Shown here in pieces: positions 1 to 9,646 of a DNA stretch of 64,000 nt. Origin of the DNA: Stieleria neptunia. Lineage in GTDB: Bacteria; Planctomycetota; Planctomycetia; Pirellulales; Pirellulaceae. The stretch lies in contig NZ_CP037423.1 of the NCBI RefSeq assembly GCF_007754155.1, positions 6,010,567 to 6,074,566 of the forward strand. The letters run 5' to 3'. A program made the translations under genes and the position numbers. Each line of letters opens with the position of its first letter. Positions within the stretch are counted from its first letter, which is position 1. The notes below the pieces were generated by a model. The model was not told the DNA's origin. It searched no databases and saw nothing but the letters and a program-made list of their open reading frames with translations.

Positions 1-517
1 GAGTCCTCCCATACACCGCGAATGCGGTCAGAATGGCTGTTGAAAAAAATATGATCGAGAACAACCAGCTTGAAGCTGCCAGTTGAAGGTTTCCACTGAT
101 GCCGTGACCACTGGTGCACCCTTGTGCCAGCCGAGCGCCGAACATCATCAATCCGGCACCGAGGAGGGCCACAGTCAGACGGCGCGGCACGCTCGATCCA
201 AACCGGCGTTTCCATAGTGGCGGCACGGTGACCGGCTCTCTGTCGCCGGACGTGAACGAACTGATGATGCTGCCGACAAAAACGCCGAGTACCAACATCC
301 ATTCCCACCCGATCTTCGGGGATTCATCTTGGTAGTAACTGTTCGACTCGGACAGTCCAGGAACTGCCGCCTTCAGCACCAGTGCGGACGTATGTTCAAA
401 GGCGGTCGTGATTCCGAGCGGATGGTCGGCGCTCCAGAATGCAAACCAACTCAGTACGCCGATTCCCACACCGACCAAATACGGCGACCATCATTTCTTC
501 GCGAACGGGTTATTCAT
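1..517 (-). pseudogene. YeeE/YedE sulfur transporter, edge-truncated, with in-frame TGA
   Basis: Reading the minus strand from the ATG at 517 gives MNNPFAKK, then TGA at 493-491, then an uninterrupted frame to the window edge. It contains the family signature GARLAQGCTSGHGISG followed by hydrophobic segments. YeeE/YedE proteins are inner-membrane carriers of thiosulfate or other reduced sulfur; the Cys in the GCTSGHG motif is the functional residue of the family. A Shine-Dalgarno-like GAGGAG lies about 6 bases before the ATG, so this start is probably the original one and the ninth codon, likely once TGG, has become a stop. Translation from a later TTG or GTG in VGVGIGVLSW is possible. The gene continues off the left end, so its length is unknown. 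Family call is firm; loss of function is inference. Confidence 0.8.
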
Positions 518-745
518 CTAACGTCTCCTCAAAATCAACAGTTCAACGCCATATTTTTCACTTCGAAACCGCTGTTGTCCCAAGCCTGCATACTGCCGGG
601 TGCGTTCTTGCAACTCAGCATCATCCGCAAACTGCATCTAATCTTTGTCATCGAGCTAACTGACTCCCCACTTCCATTTCACGCGCGTATTCTTTCGATA
701 GGTTTTGCTGATCAAATTTTTCACCTGGCAACGCGCGGAAAATAA

Positions 746-796
746 GTGGGCTAAGCTTCCAGCCTGTGGTCGCTGAAGTGACAGGATGGAAGCCAA
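746..796. repeat. Dispersed palindrome family A, degenerate copy
   Basis: Imperfect inverted repeat with arms related to GCTTCCAGCCTGT and ACAGGATGGAAGC. It is the same element seen at 3460, 16563, 22181 and 30310. Confidence 0.75.
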
Positions 797-970
797 TCAC
801 GCAACAAGAGATCCGACACTTAGATTCCGCTCATCGCTTGGTCATCTCCGGGGCGTGTCTCAAATTCATAGCCAATACCGTCAACCGGCACGGCGCACAT
901 CTGGGCAATTTTTATGCCGCAACCGTATTCGGTGGGAAGGACCGTCGGAACAATCAGTGACACGATCTTC

Positions 971-1036
971 GGTAGCGAAAGTCGTCAGGACGTTCGGTGA
1001 CTCAAGCGATCGAGACTTGCGACGAGTTTCGCTACC
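971..1036. repeat. Inverted repeat with 16-bp arms
   Basis: GGTAGCGAAAGTCGTC (971-986) pairs with GACGAGTTTCGCTACC (1021-1036) with one mismatch across a 34-base spacer. It is a hairpin-type intergenic element outside any gene. Confidence 0.7.
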
Positions 1037-1428
1037 GCCAGCAATCGATCCAGCGGTGCTAAAATTTAATGCGACTGATTCGGCGGTGACCGTCTTGTCG
1101 AAGGCTGCTGTTGACTGATCGGCCATCGCGCACTTTTCGCACTGATCTGTTTACGCACGCTTGCGACTTCGGCGTTCGCAGCACCGTTCGCAACACCGTT
1201 CGCCGTGCGTTTGAGTCGTTGAGAACCACCAAATTCTAAATGAAGTACCGCATCGACGAACGCTGCGAGCTTCGCGGGCGTTTCGGGGTGCGTTGCAAGA
1301 GTCGTTCCGCCGCGCGTTCTCGATGGGTGGAGTCTGAGGTCAGTACGGCATGGAGTTTGCGGCTTTTTCGCCGGATTGATCTTGATACCCATCGATAAGA
1401 CAGACACACGACAACGGGTGACTTAGAC

Positions 1429-1683
1429 ATGACGAAGGATCACGGGCCGTCCATCAAGAACGATGAACAATACGAGTCACTTCGCGATCAAGGAATGAGC
1501 AAAGAGAAAGCTGCCAGAATCGCGAATTCCGGTAGCAAAACCGCAGGCAAACGGGGTGGGAAGGCGGACAAGTATGAAGACCAGACCAAGGAAGAGTTAT
1601 ACGAGCGGGCCAAGGAGGTCGGAATCGAAGGCCGATCGAAAATGTCCAAAGACGACCTGATCGAAGCACTGCGAAGCCACTAA
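1429..1683 (+). CDS. Small DUF7218-like protein with Rho N-terminal-like domain
   Basis: An 84-residue, highly charged protein with no signal peptide. The N-terminal half (DHGPSIKNDEQYESLRDQG, then KEKAARIANS) matches the DUF7218 type of small bacterial protein. The C-terminal half (TKEELYERAKEVGIEG, then MSKDDLIEALR) is the helix-extended-loop-helix SAP/Rho-N type fold that often binds nucleic acid. This two-part arrangement is common in stress-associated small proteins. It stands alone, with repeat-rich DNA on both sides. The domain assignment is from pattern memory; the physiological role is unknown. Confidence 0.8.
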   Translation: MTKDHGPSIKNDEQYESLRDQGMSKEKAARIANSGSKTAGKRGGKADKYEDQTKEELYERAKEVGIEGRSKMSKDDLIEALRSH

Positions 1684-2224
1684 GCACCGAATATGTAAGT
1701 GGCGTCAGCTTCCGTTTGCAAACACCTTCCATTGCAAGCTGGCCGCTTCCTGTGGTCTTAAATCGTTCATGCTGGTGCTTGTTTATTGACCAAGCAACAC
1801 AGCACCCGATAACGTCACAGCTCGGTTCAGTCAAAAAGATGCTGCCCTGTTGCCGCGGCTTGTGCGATCAATGCTGCCGCGTGGCTCCAACGTATCGAAT
1901 GCATGCTGCCGGCGGTGTGGACTTTTTTGATGCACATCTTGGGAAAGCCCGATGTATTGGCGGTACTTTCCAAAGAATTGACGGCCTGAACTGCAGGCTG
2001 GAAGCCTGTCGTACCGGATGGATGCAACAGCTATTGTTCCCGGGAGTGCTTCCTGCTGATTCGGGTGTGGCTCTGGGATGACGTTCAATGCCGGCAGCTC
2101 GCGGTCCGTCAGATACGTTAGGAATGCTTCGCCGCAGGTCGAGAAGTCTGGCACGACGTTCGCAGCCACAACGATCGACGCACAAAGTTTCTGAATCCCA
2201 AACAAGCTCTAGGAGCCCCACAAA
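1684..2224. other. Intergenic region with a repeat fragment
   Basis: No supported gene in 541 bases. A half copy of palindrome family A (GCAGGCTGGAAGCCTGTC, near 1993-2010) is present. Open frames here, such as one on the minus strand at 1831-2205, carry no recognisable motif and translate the repeat. Confidence 0.5.
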
Positions 2225-3247
2225 ATGCTGTTTCGAACCAATATGCTGTCACTGCGACAGGCGTGGCTTCCCCTCTGCTCGATCCTGTTTCTGTCAACCG
2301 TGGGACTGTCGAGTTCCAAAGCTGAAGGCCTTGATCCGTCGCACGTGCCCGCCGACGCACAATGGCTTGTCCACGTCGACTACGAATCTCTCAGCGATTC
2401 GCAGGTGTGGCAGAAACTGCGAAGCGAGAAGCCGATGCTTCGTAAGATGGCGCAGGGTTGGATGAAACAGCGATACGGGATCGATCCGCCGAAAGATCTG
2501 AAATCACTAACCATGTTCAGCCGGGACTACCGGGAGTACACCGGAACGGTTCTCATTCAGGCGAATTTTGATGCGGACAAGATTGAAAAACTGCTAAGCA
2601 AAGCGATGAACCACCGCAAGACGCAGTGGCAAGACCACACACTGCACACGATCACACTGTCCAAGCAGAAACCGTCCGACGATGGCCCCTCGGGCGATCA
2701 GGAAATGACCATCGTGATGGTCGACTCGGACACCATCCTGTTGGCGTCGTCGGTGCCCAACGGCAAGGAAGCATTGAAGCTGTTGTCCGGTGAGTCCCCG
2801 TCGCTTGACGGCAAGGAATCACCCTTGTTGACGGACAAAGTCGAGGATGCCTGGATGTATGGCGCAGCAATCAATCTTGCCGAATTGAAAAAGCATCCCA
2901 TTGCCATGCCAATCCTTGCGCAGCACCAACAGATCACTTGGTCGTTCGGAAAGCAATCCGACGGCACCTTGTATGAGCAGGCAGATTTCGTTGCGAAGTC
3001 CGAGGATGTGGCCGGCAAGATGAAAACGGTGCTCGATGGAATTGTCGCTTATGAATTGTTGTGGGCCGATGGCAGCACACCCATGACAACCATGATGAAA
3101 AGCGTCGAGGTGAAACGCGATGGTAGGACAGCAGGATTCCGTTGGCGGGGCTCGTCTGAGCAGGTCGTCGCCGCGATGGATGACGTGTTCGAGCGTCTGC
3201 AAACCTGGAAGCCGATCTTGATGCCCCATCAACGTGACAACGGCTGA
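2225..3247 (+). CDS. Exported protein of unknown function
   Basis: A 340-residue protein with an N-terminal signal peptide: hydrophobic core LPLCSILFLSTVGLS and a likely cleavage after the SSKAEG region. The mature part starts with PSHVPADAQWLVHVDYE and resembles planctomycete periplasmic proteins of unknown function that share a DUF3352-like alpha/beta pattern. An AGGAG lies about 12 bases before the ATG; a second in-frame ATG at 2243 is an alternative start. There are no cysteine pairs, haem motifs or catalytic signatures. It stands alone and is followed by a hairpin terminator at 3371-3400. I do not recognise a function. Confidence 0.75.
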   Translation: MLFRTNMLSLRQAWLPLCSILFLSTVGLSSSKAEGLDPSHVPADAQWLVHVDYESLSDSQVWQKLRSEKPMLRKMAQGWMKQRYGIDPPKDLKSLTMFSRDYREYTGTVLIQANFDADKIEKLLSKAMNHRKTQWQDHTLHTITLSKQKPSDDGPSGDQEMTIVMVDSDTILLASSVPNGKEALKLLSGESPSLDGKESPLLTDKVEDAWMYGAAINLAELKKHPIAMPILAQHQQITWSFGKQSDGTLYEQADFVAKSEDVAGKMKTVLDGIVAYELLWADGSTPMTTMMKSVEVKRDGRTAGFRWRGSSEQVVAAMDDVFERLQTWKPILMPHQRDNG

Positions 3248-3370
3248 GAGATGGACGTGATTGTGAAACCGGTTCCGGTTGATGATGCAGTGTCAAGCAG
3301 AGAATCTTGCTCGTAGAAACCAGTGATCTGTTGATCCTCATTGTTTCTGATTCTATCCGAAAAGGAACAA

Positions 3371-3400
3371 CGCCCGCAGTGGATTGCTCCACCGCGGGCG
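3371..3400 (+). terminator. Rho-independent terminator hairpin
   Basis: CGCCCGC (3371-3377) pairs with GCGGGCG (3394-3400). The inner GTGGA/TCCAC arms also pair around a TTGC loop, and TTT follows. It lies 124 bases after the stop of the exported protein gene and faces csoR from the other side, so it may serve both directions. Confidence 0.65.
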
Positions 3401-3459
3401 TTTCGCACATTTGCCTCAGGCAACGACTTTTATGACGACACCCGACGCACGGAATATTC

Positions 3460-3515
3460 GTGGGATAGGCTTCCAGCCTGTCAATGCTGAAGTGACAGAC
3501 TAGAAGCCTATCCCC
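3460..3515. repeat. Dispersed palindrome family A
   Basis: Arms GGGATAGGCTTCCAGCCTGTC and GACAGACTAGAAGCCTATCCC around a short loop. Intergenic; same family as the copies at 746, 16563, 22181 and 30310. Confidence 0.85.
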
Positions 3516-3911
3516 CTTCACCAGATCCGGCACGTATTTCCCTTACCTTGCTAAGTGGTCGCCGTCATCGTCATGCAAGTTCCAAGCGTCGCGATCTTGG
3601 CCCGATGTTCTTCGCACCTCCAAGACAAACCCGCCAAAACCCACCGAGCCAAACACAACTCAGCCCCTCAGGGTTGGCAACACGCATGAGGGCAAGGCTT
3701 CGCGTCGTGTGATCCTGCCCGAGCGGACGGCGGGGGCACCAACAGCACCGCGATCGCGGACAGTTCCAAGAACTATCAAAGGACTCCCACTGGGGGAGTC
3801 TCTTCCCTGATGCACTGCGGATGCACGGCCCCGATGTTTCTTCACGATCTTGTTGAAAAAGTCTGGGAGCCTGGGCTGCAGTCATGGTCTTCACTCCCCA
3901 TCTTTCTCCAC

Positions 3912-4190
3912 TCACTGGCCGTACTTCCGAAAAACCTTCATCAGCTCTTCGATCTTCTCATCACGTTCCTTGGCGTTACCGCTCTTGATGGCATCGCTGA
4001 CGCAGGATCGGATGTGCTGCTCCAAGACGATCTGGCCGACTTTGTTGAGTGCGCCCGTCGCGGCGGACAACTGCATCAGGATATCGACGCAGTATTCATC
4101 ATCCACGATCATACGACCAACCGCTTCGACTTGCCCGATGACACGATGAAGTCGGTTGTTGAGTTTCTTTTTTTCGTCGTCTGGGAGCAT
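3912..4190 (-). CDS. csoR: CsoR-family copper-sensing repressor
   Basis: A 92-residue all-helical protein of the CsoR/RcnR/FrmR family. The family motif RLHRVIGQVEAVGRMI is present near the N-terminus. The Cu(I) ligand triad is at Cys34 (EYCVDIL), His59 (EQHI) and Cys63 (SCV), matching the C-H-C pattern of copper-sensing CsoR rather than nickel or formaldehyde sensors. Such proteins bind a GC-rich ATACC...GGTAT pseudo-palindrome and release it on binding Cu(I). The gene is the last of a minus-strand cluster with a multicopper oxidase, TolC and CopA ATPase, which supports copper as the signal. A matching operator lies upstream of tolC at 7412-7434. Confidence 0.92.
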   Translation of the reverse strand: MLPDDEKKKLNNRLHRVIGQVEAVGRMIVDDEYCVDILMQLSAATGALNKVGQIVLEQHIRSCVSDAIKSGNAKERDEKIEELMKVFRKYGQ

Positions 4191-4267
4191 TCGTGGAGAC
4201 TTTTTGGCAGGTTGGTTTCGCAGAGTCGACGATTTTATCCTCTAAACGGCTCCGCAGTTAGTCCGCT

Positions 4268-5782
4268 TCACATCATCATCTTGGGCGCAGCTTCGTACTT
4301 ACCGGGGTCACCGAAACGACGAACGATTTCGGCGAATACCGCTCCTTTTTCAACTGGCTGGTCGCTGTTCATGACCAACTCATACAGGTCGTCTGGTAGA
4401 ACTCGCAGCACGGTCATCAATCCTTTGACCGACATAGCATAGTTGGCTCGCATTCCGCGAACTTCTTTTCGGCTCCATATGGCTTTCATAAATTCCTCGG
4501 ACATCTCCATGCCCTGCATCTTCTGTGGGTAGCCTGGCGTCGCGAACTTTTCGTCAGTTGAAGCGTCGACTTGCGGACGGCTACTGAGATTCGCGAGGTA
4601 CTGATCGACCGAAGCGTCATCGCGCATTCGCGGTCCAACTTGTTTGACCATGTGGTTCATCATGTGATGGATCATATGACAATGAAAAATCCAATCGCCG
4701 GGGTTGTTGGCGATGAACTCGAAGCTTGATGCTTGAGCAACGCCGACCAATTCATTGTTGCGAGGAACCCAGGCACTCTTGGGTATGCGAGCCCCTTCGT
4801 GACTGGTCACCCAAAACGTGTGTCCGTGCAGGTGGATCGGATGGTGTTGCATCGGGGCGAAGTTCAACAGTCGCACACGAACACGCTCGCCATGTTTGCA
4901 TACCAGCGGTGTCGTGTAGGGACCGCTCTTGCCGTTGATCGTGTGCCAGTTCCAGTCCATCGACCACGAATCGCTGATCGTGTGCGTCGGCGGAATTTGA
5001 AAATTCTGGAACAGCAATCCGAAATCGCGATCCACCGGTGGATCGAAGACTTTCTGGGGATGAACGATGAACCAACCGACTTGTCCAAACGCTTCTTGCA
5101 TCGCCACATGCGAGTGATAGAAGAACGTGCCTTCCTCATGGATGTCGAATTCAAAGACCTTCGTCTTTCCGGGCTTGATGGGATTCTGAGTCAAGGTGGC
5201 GGCTCCGTCATACTGAACGGGCAGCTCGAAACCATGCCAATGGACGAACGTATCTTCAGGCAATTCATTGGTCACGATGATGCGAACACGATCGCCTTGC
5301 GTGACTTCGATCGTCGGCCCCGGCATGCTTCCGTTATAGCCGTAGACGTTCATCTTCACGCCAGGATGAAACTCTTGTTGAACCGCCATCGGCACAAGTT
5401 CAAACACCTTCACGCCGCCATCCATTTTGTAAGGCAGCTTCGGAATATCGGGAGCCTCAAACGGCGCGGGACCATCGGAAGCCTGGCGAAAACCCGGAAC
5501 CAGCTTGCCGATGTAATAGTCCGAGTCTGGGTCGAGACCACGACCGGGTTTGAAACGCGAGAAGCCGTGGTATTCCGCAACGACATCAGATGAGGCCGGG
5601 ATTTCAGGGCGAGCTGACGCGTTGCCCACTGGCTGCGGCATGTTGTCGTGTTGCTTCATTCCGCTGTGCTGCATGGGCTCTTGCGCGTTGGCATCGCGTC
5701 CCAGCAAATTGCCAACGAAACCGGTTGCTGCGGCGAACGAGCCTACCTTCAAAAACTTGCGACGATCTTCTGGACAAGGCAT
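4268..5782 (-). CDS. Tat-exported multicopper oxidase (CopA/laccase-like)
   Basis: A 504-residue periplasmic oxidase expected to oxidise Cu(I) or phenolic substrates with reduction of O2. A Tat signal (RRKFLK, residues 8-13) precedes a hydrophobic stretch and an ANA cleavage-like site. Copper-binding motifs occur in the expected order: HWHG at 181-184, HSH at 223-225, HPIHLHGH at 314-321, and HCHMIHHMMNHM at 367-378, which contains the type-1 Cys368. An N-terminal segment rich in Met and His (MQHSGMKQHDNM) may bind extra copper. It lies 51 bases after tolC and 77 bases before csoR on the same strand, so these three are probably co-transcribed. All ligand residues look intact, unlike the neighbouring efflux genes. 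Confidence 0.92.
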   Translation of the reverse strand: MPCPEDRRKFLKVGSFAAATGFVGNLLGRDANAQEPMQHSGMKQHDNMPQPVGNASARPEIPASSDVVAEYHGFSRFKPGRGLDPDSDYYIGKLVPGFRQASDGPAPFEAPDIPKLPYKMDGGVKVFELVPMAVQQEFHPGVKMNVYGYNGSMPGPTIEVTQGDRVRIIVTNELPEDTFVHWHGFELPVQYDGAATLTQNPIKPGKTKVFEFDIHEEGTFFYHSHVAMQEAFGQVGWFIVHPQKVFDPPVDRDFGLLFQNFQIPPTHTISDSWSMDWNWHTINGKSGPYTTPLVCKHGERVRVRLLNFAPMQHHPIHLHGHTFWVTSHEGARIPKSAWVPRNNELVGVAQASSFEFIANNPGDWIFHCHMIHHMMNHMVKQVGPRMRDDASVDQYLANLSSRPQVDASTDEKFATPGYPQKMQGMEMSEEFMKAIWSRKEVRGMRANYAMSVKGLMTVLRVLPDDLYELVMNSDQPVEKGAVFAEIVRRFGDPGKYEAAPKMMM

Positions 5783-5833
5783 GAGATTGAGACTGTATGT
5801 TGTGAATGGATCTTCGTGAAGACAAAGCGTTGA

Positions 5834-7356
5834 CTAACGAGGCTTCGCGACGGCGTCGATGTGCCCTGGTGGCGTTGGTCCGGGGGCTGTCATCAATCCG
5901 CCGTGCAACAGGTAGCCCCCGACGAGAACTTCGTTCGTGCGGACTTGTTCGAGATGCTGGACTCGGGTCAAACGTGATTCGAAGTAATCCATCTGTGCGT
6001 CCAGAACGGTCGGCCAATCAACACGGTTCGCTTTGTAGCTTTCGAGCAATTCTTGATAGGCCAATTCGGCTTCGGGAATGATCACCCGATCGTATTCCGT
6101 CGCGATTTGCAGTGCCGTCAAATACTGTTGGTAGACGTTGGCCATCTGCTGCTGCAGCATCAACTCGGTTCGTCGAATCTCTTCCTGTTGCCGGCGATAG
6201 TCCAATTGAGCTTGGCGAATGGTGCCCTGGTTGCGATCGAACACGGGTAACTCGATGGACACGCCTGCGGTTGCCGTTGTCTCTTTAGCCTCGAAGTTGT
6301 ATCCGGCTCCGCCTTCGGCAACGATGTCAGGAACCCACTCGACCTGTTCGCGTCTGATGGTGACACGGTCCGCTGCCAACTTCGCTCGGGCGGCGGCAAG
6401 TTCTGGGCTTTCGGTCAGCACCAAAGACATCGCCTCCTGATAAGAAAGCGGTTCACCTTGCGGCATCAGCTCGCCAGACACGACACCGTCGGTTAAGTCG
6501 ACACCCACGATCGCAACCAACCGCCGAAATGATTCGCGGTAGTGATTCTCTGCGGACAACACGTCTAGCCTCGCCCGCTGCAACGCAATGCTCGATTTGC
6601 GAACTTGTGGTCGTGTTGCTTGGCCTTGGTTGTAAAGCTCGCGTGCAGTGACAGCACCGTCTTCAGACGTTTTCAACAGTTCCTTTCGCAGCTCGACGAT
6701 TTCGCGAGCCGCCAGCGCTCGGAAGAAGTGAATCCGCACGTCATTGCAGACGCGGAACTGTTGAGCCATCGCGAGGTGTTCGGAAATGTGAGCACGACGC
6801 ATGTATTTTTCACGACTCAATTTTAGCTTGCCGGCAGTGACAAAACGCTGGCTCACTGTCATCCCCTGAAACTCGCCCGGCGAATCCTTGTCGCCTTCAA
6901 CATCACTCCGATCTGTTCGCCGATGTAATTCAGAGTCGGGTTGGGGTACAAACCCGCCTGCAAGGCCTTGGCGGTTTGTGCTGAAATCTGCAGTCGAGCT
7001 TGACGGATCGTGGGATTGTTCTGAGCCGCTAGAGTCAGGAAATCATCTAGCCTGTACCCTTGGACTTCTGCTTCCATTGGCAACACTTCCGAGCTCATTT
7101 CGCCGTCGACGTAAACGGGAGCTGGCGTGCTACCGAAGTCGCTGCCGTCGACACGAACGCCGGGGAACAGTGGCCCGCTTGGATCGAGCTGATCTAAACC
7201 GTAGGGTGCCGATGGCACAGGTGGTGGAGGCGTGAAGGTGCGACCGATCGCCGAAGCCGTGTTGCTCATCGAAGGCATTTGGGCACTGGCAGCGGTACAA
7301 AACATTCCGGCAGTCACAATGACTGATCGTCCGGACTTGAACAACAACGATCGCAC
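5834..7356 (-). pseudogene. TolC/CusC-like outer-membrane efflux protein, frameshifted
   Basis: Two overlapping minus-strand frames make one TolC-family protein. The first (start GTG at 7356, with AAAGGAG 8 bases upstream) carries a signal peptide and the beginning of the channel (LTLAAQNNPTIRQARLQ, YPNPTLNYIGEQIG), then runs out at 6859. The second frame supplies EGDKDSPGEFQGMTVSQRFVT and continues through the coiled helical repeats to 5834. Adding one base near 6919, after GEQIG, restores a continuous protein of about 500 residues, the usual family length. TolC proteins form the outer-membrane duct of RND or ABC efflux pumps. Neighbours indicate copper export, but no CusA or CusB gene is in the window. 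A sequencing error cannot be excluded. Confidence 0.85.
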
Positions 7357-7411
7357 TGGAGTCACTCCTTTGATCTGAGCAGCGGCATATTGGCTTGCTT
7401 TTCAGATCGGC

Positions 7412-7434
7412 AAGATACCTTCGAGGGGTATCTT
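7412..7434. promoter_or_regulatory. Putative CsoR operator upstream of tolC
   Basis: A perfect 8-bp inverted repeat, AAGATACC (7412-7419) and GGTATCTT (7427-7434), flanks a G-rich 7-base spacer. The core ATACC...GGTAT matches the known CsoR operator pattern of pseudo-palindromic ATACCC/GGGTAT. It lies about 55 bases upstream of the tolC start and between the ATPase and tolC, a sensible place to control the tolC, oxidase and csoR unit. Binding is inferred from sequence only. Confidence 0.55.
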
Positions 7435-7527
7435 TGTAGAGGACTTTCGGGACGTCATTTGCGGAAAGATGGGCCAGTTGTACGGTCTATCGAATCTATG
7501 CGCTGGTCGCAAATCGACCAACCGGAA

Positions 7528-9366
7528 TTATGTGAGCTTGGCTGCCCGCAATCTCAACGCATTCGCGATCACCGATACACTGCTGAAACTCATCGCTGCC
7601 GCTGCAATCATGGGGCTGAGCAATACGCCGAAGATCGGATACAGCAACCCAGCTGCGACCGGGATTCCCATCGCGTTGTAAACGAACGCGAAGAAAAGAT
7701 TCTGACGGATGTTGTTCATCGTTTTTCGGCTCAAGTTCGCCGCCGCAGCCACCCCGCGCAGATCGCCACCGACGAGCGTGACACCGGCCGACGCGATCGC
7801 AACGCCCGTCCCCGTGCCCATCGCGATGCCAACATTCGCTTCGGCAAGTGCAGGAGCGTCGTTGATCCCATCGCCACACATGGCAACTGTCTTGCCATCT
7901 TTCTTCAGCTTGCGAACGAAGTCATGCTTTTCCTCGGGCGAAACCCCGGCATGAAATTCGTCGATGCCCAGTTTCGATGCGACGGCTTTCGCGGTCGGTT
8001 CGGCATCACCGGTCAGCATCACGACTCGCAACCCCAGTTCATGCAACGTCTCCAGTGCTGCCGGAGTGCTTTGCTTGATCGGGTCAGTGATCGCGAGAAT
8101 GGCCGCCAGCTTGTTGTCGATCGCGAGGAACACTACCGTCGCCCCCTCAGCCTGATGCGACCCTGCTTTGTCTCGCCCTGCACCGATTCCCTCGATACCT
8201 TGTTCGTCCAACAAGTCAGCCTTGCCAATCAACACATCATGATCATCGACTCGGGCGCGAACGCCACCACCGGTGATGCTGTCGAATTCAATCGCCTCCA
8301 CAAGCTGCAACTCATCGGCCTTCGCTCGGCGAACGACCGCCTGAGCCAACGGATGCTCGCTTTGTGCTTCGACAGCAGCAGCCAACGTCAACACATCGTT
8401 CTCATTCCAGTCACCAAACGTTTTGACGCCCGTCACTTCCGGTCGGCCCTGGGTCAGCGTGCCCGTCTTGTCGACAACGATCGTGTCGACCTTCTCCATG
8501 ACTTCGAGGACTTCCGCGTTCTTAATCAAGACGCCTTCCTTGGCACCGCGGCCAACGCCGACCATCACCGACATGGGCGTCGCCAGTCCCAACGCACATG
8601 GGCAAGCGATGATCAAAACCGCAACGGCTGCTACGAACGCATGAGCAAGCTGCGGCGCCGGACCAAACACCGCCCAGCCGATGAACGCTGCAATCGAACA
8701 GACGATCACTGCCGGCACGAAGTAACGAGCAACCACATCGACCAGTTTCTGAATCGGGGCGCGACTTCGCTGAGCGTCGGCAACCATCTGCACGATGCGG
8801 TTGAGAACCGTGTCACCGCCAACACCGACGGCTTCCATCACCAGCGCACCGGTCTGGTTCAACGTCCCGCCCGTGATCTCGTCACCATCCACTTTCTTCA
8901 CCGGCATCGGCTCGCCCGTCAACATCGACTCGTCGATGCTGCTCGCCCCGCTGAGAACTTTCCCATCGACCGGAACTTTCTCGCCAGGACGCACTCGCAG
9001 CCGATCGCCTTTGTGGACTGAATCGAGCGAGACATCCTCCTCGCCATCGTCAGTGATTCGGTGTGCCGTATCGGGAGCAAGCTTCATGAGTTCGCGAATC
9101 GCTCCGCCTGTCTGCTGTCGTGCTCGCAGTTCCAAAACTTGCCCAAGTAACACCAAGGTGATGATCACCGCCGCGGCTTCAAAATAGAGAGGTGGAACGC
9201 CGTTCTCGAAGAACGCCTCTGGGATCACACCGGGAAGCAACACGACAACCAAACTGAACAGATATGCCGCAAATGTTCCCACAGCGATCAACGAGAACAT
9301 GTTCAAGTTCATCGTGCGAAACGACTTGGCGCCGCGAATCAACAATGGCCATCCGAAGGGTCTCAT
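7528..9366 (-). pseudogene. copA: Copper-translocating P1B ATPase lacking its N-terminus
   Basis: This heavy-metal ATPase has complete core motifs: TGEP actuator loop, [11 protein letters not shown] metal-binding helix, DKTGT phosphorylation site, SEHPLA nucleotide-binding [13 protein letters not shown] hinge, and C-terminal membrane helices. CPC plus the neighbouring csoR and oxidase indicate Cu(I) export. Homology starts abruptly at [21 protein letters not shown], the third membrane helix. The cytosolic metal-binding domains and first two helices are absent. The upstream 88 codons of the same frame (to 9627) look like noncoding DNA running into the divergent XRE gene. I took the first in-frame ATG after the break (9366). 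It is probably non-functional, and the deletion borders the XRE/Fic pair. Confidence 0.85.
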
Positions 9367-9646
9367 TGAAGTTGAGCAAACCACACCTCCCTCAAACCGA
9401 CTCCTCACCACTCTGTTGAGGGATGCGTGCTTGTGCGGGTGTAGGCGGGGCCAGTATCGGGCCGTTTTTGTTCCCGCTTGAGTAGTATCGCGTTTTTGCC
9501 GTCTTTTGCAGGGCGTATCGTCGCTTCCCAGCAAACAATCCGTTGACTTTTGTATCACACATGCAACACTTGCAGCTTGGCCGATGAGCTGCGGCTTTCT
9601 GCCCGATTTGCGAATCAGCCCCTCCATCTAACCTGGACGTGTCGCC

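Larger units (their letters stand above)
518..1428. other. Intergenic region with repeats, no supported gene
   Basis: No convincing gene is seen in these 911 bases. The region holds the presumed promoter of the YeeE gene, one degenerate copy of the palindromic family A (746-796), and an inverted repeat at 971-1036. Short open frames in both directions show no recognisable motif and overlap these repeats. Confidence 0.6.
3248..3911. other. Intergenic region with terminator and palindrome
   Basis: This gap between the exported protein and csoR holds a strong hairpin (3371-3400) and a family A palindrome (3460-3515). The remainder, 3520-3911, shows no convincing coding sequence; a 114-codon minus-strand frame lacks family features. 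Confidence 0.6.

Noticed and set aside
1..517. TGA in the YeeE gene as selenocysteine
   Set aside because: There is no SECIS-like hairpin just after the codon, the position is not a catalytic Cys, and no sel gene is seen in the window.
3571..3915. 114-codon minus-strand frame after csoR
   Set aside because: Low-complexity Arg/Trp/Cys-rich sequence with no homology, overlapping the csoR end.
7390..9021. 543-codon plus-strand frame
   Set aside because: It is opposite to the copper ATPase, whose motifs are unmistakable; the plus-strand product is rich in His, Arg and Asp, typical of an antisense shadow.
9367..9627. First 88 codons of the ATPase frame as genuine protein
   Set aside because: No metal-binding or membrane features, and the region holds the XRE promoter. 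It looks like noncoding DNA joined to a truncated gene.
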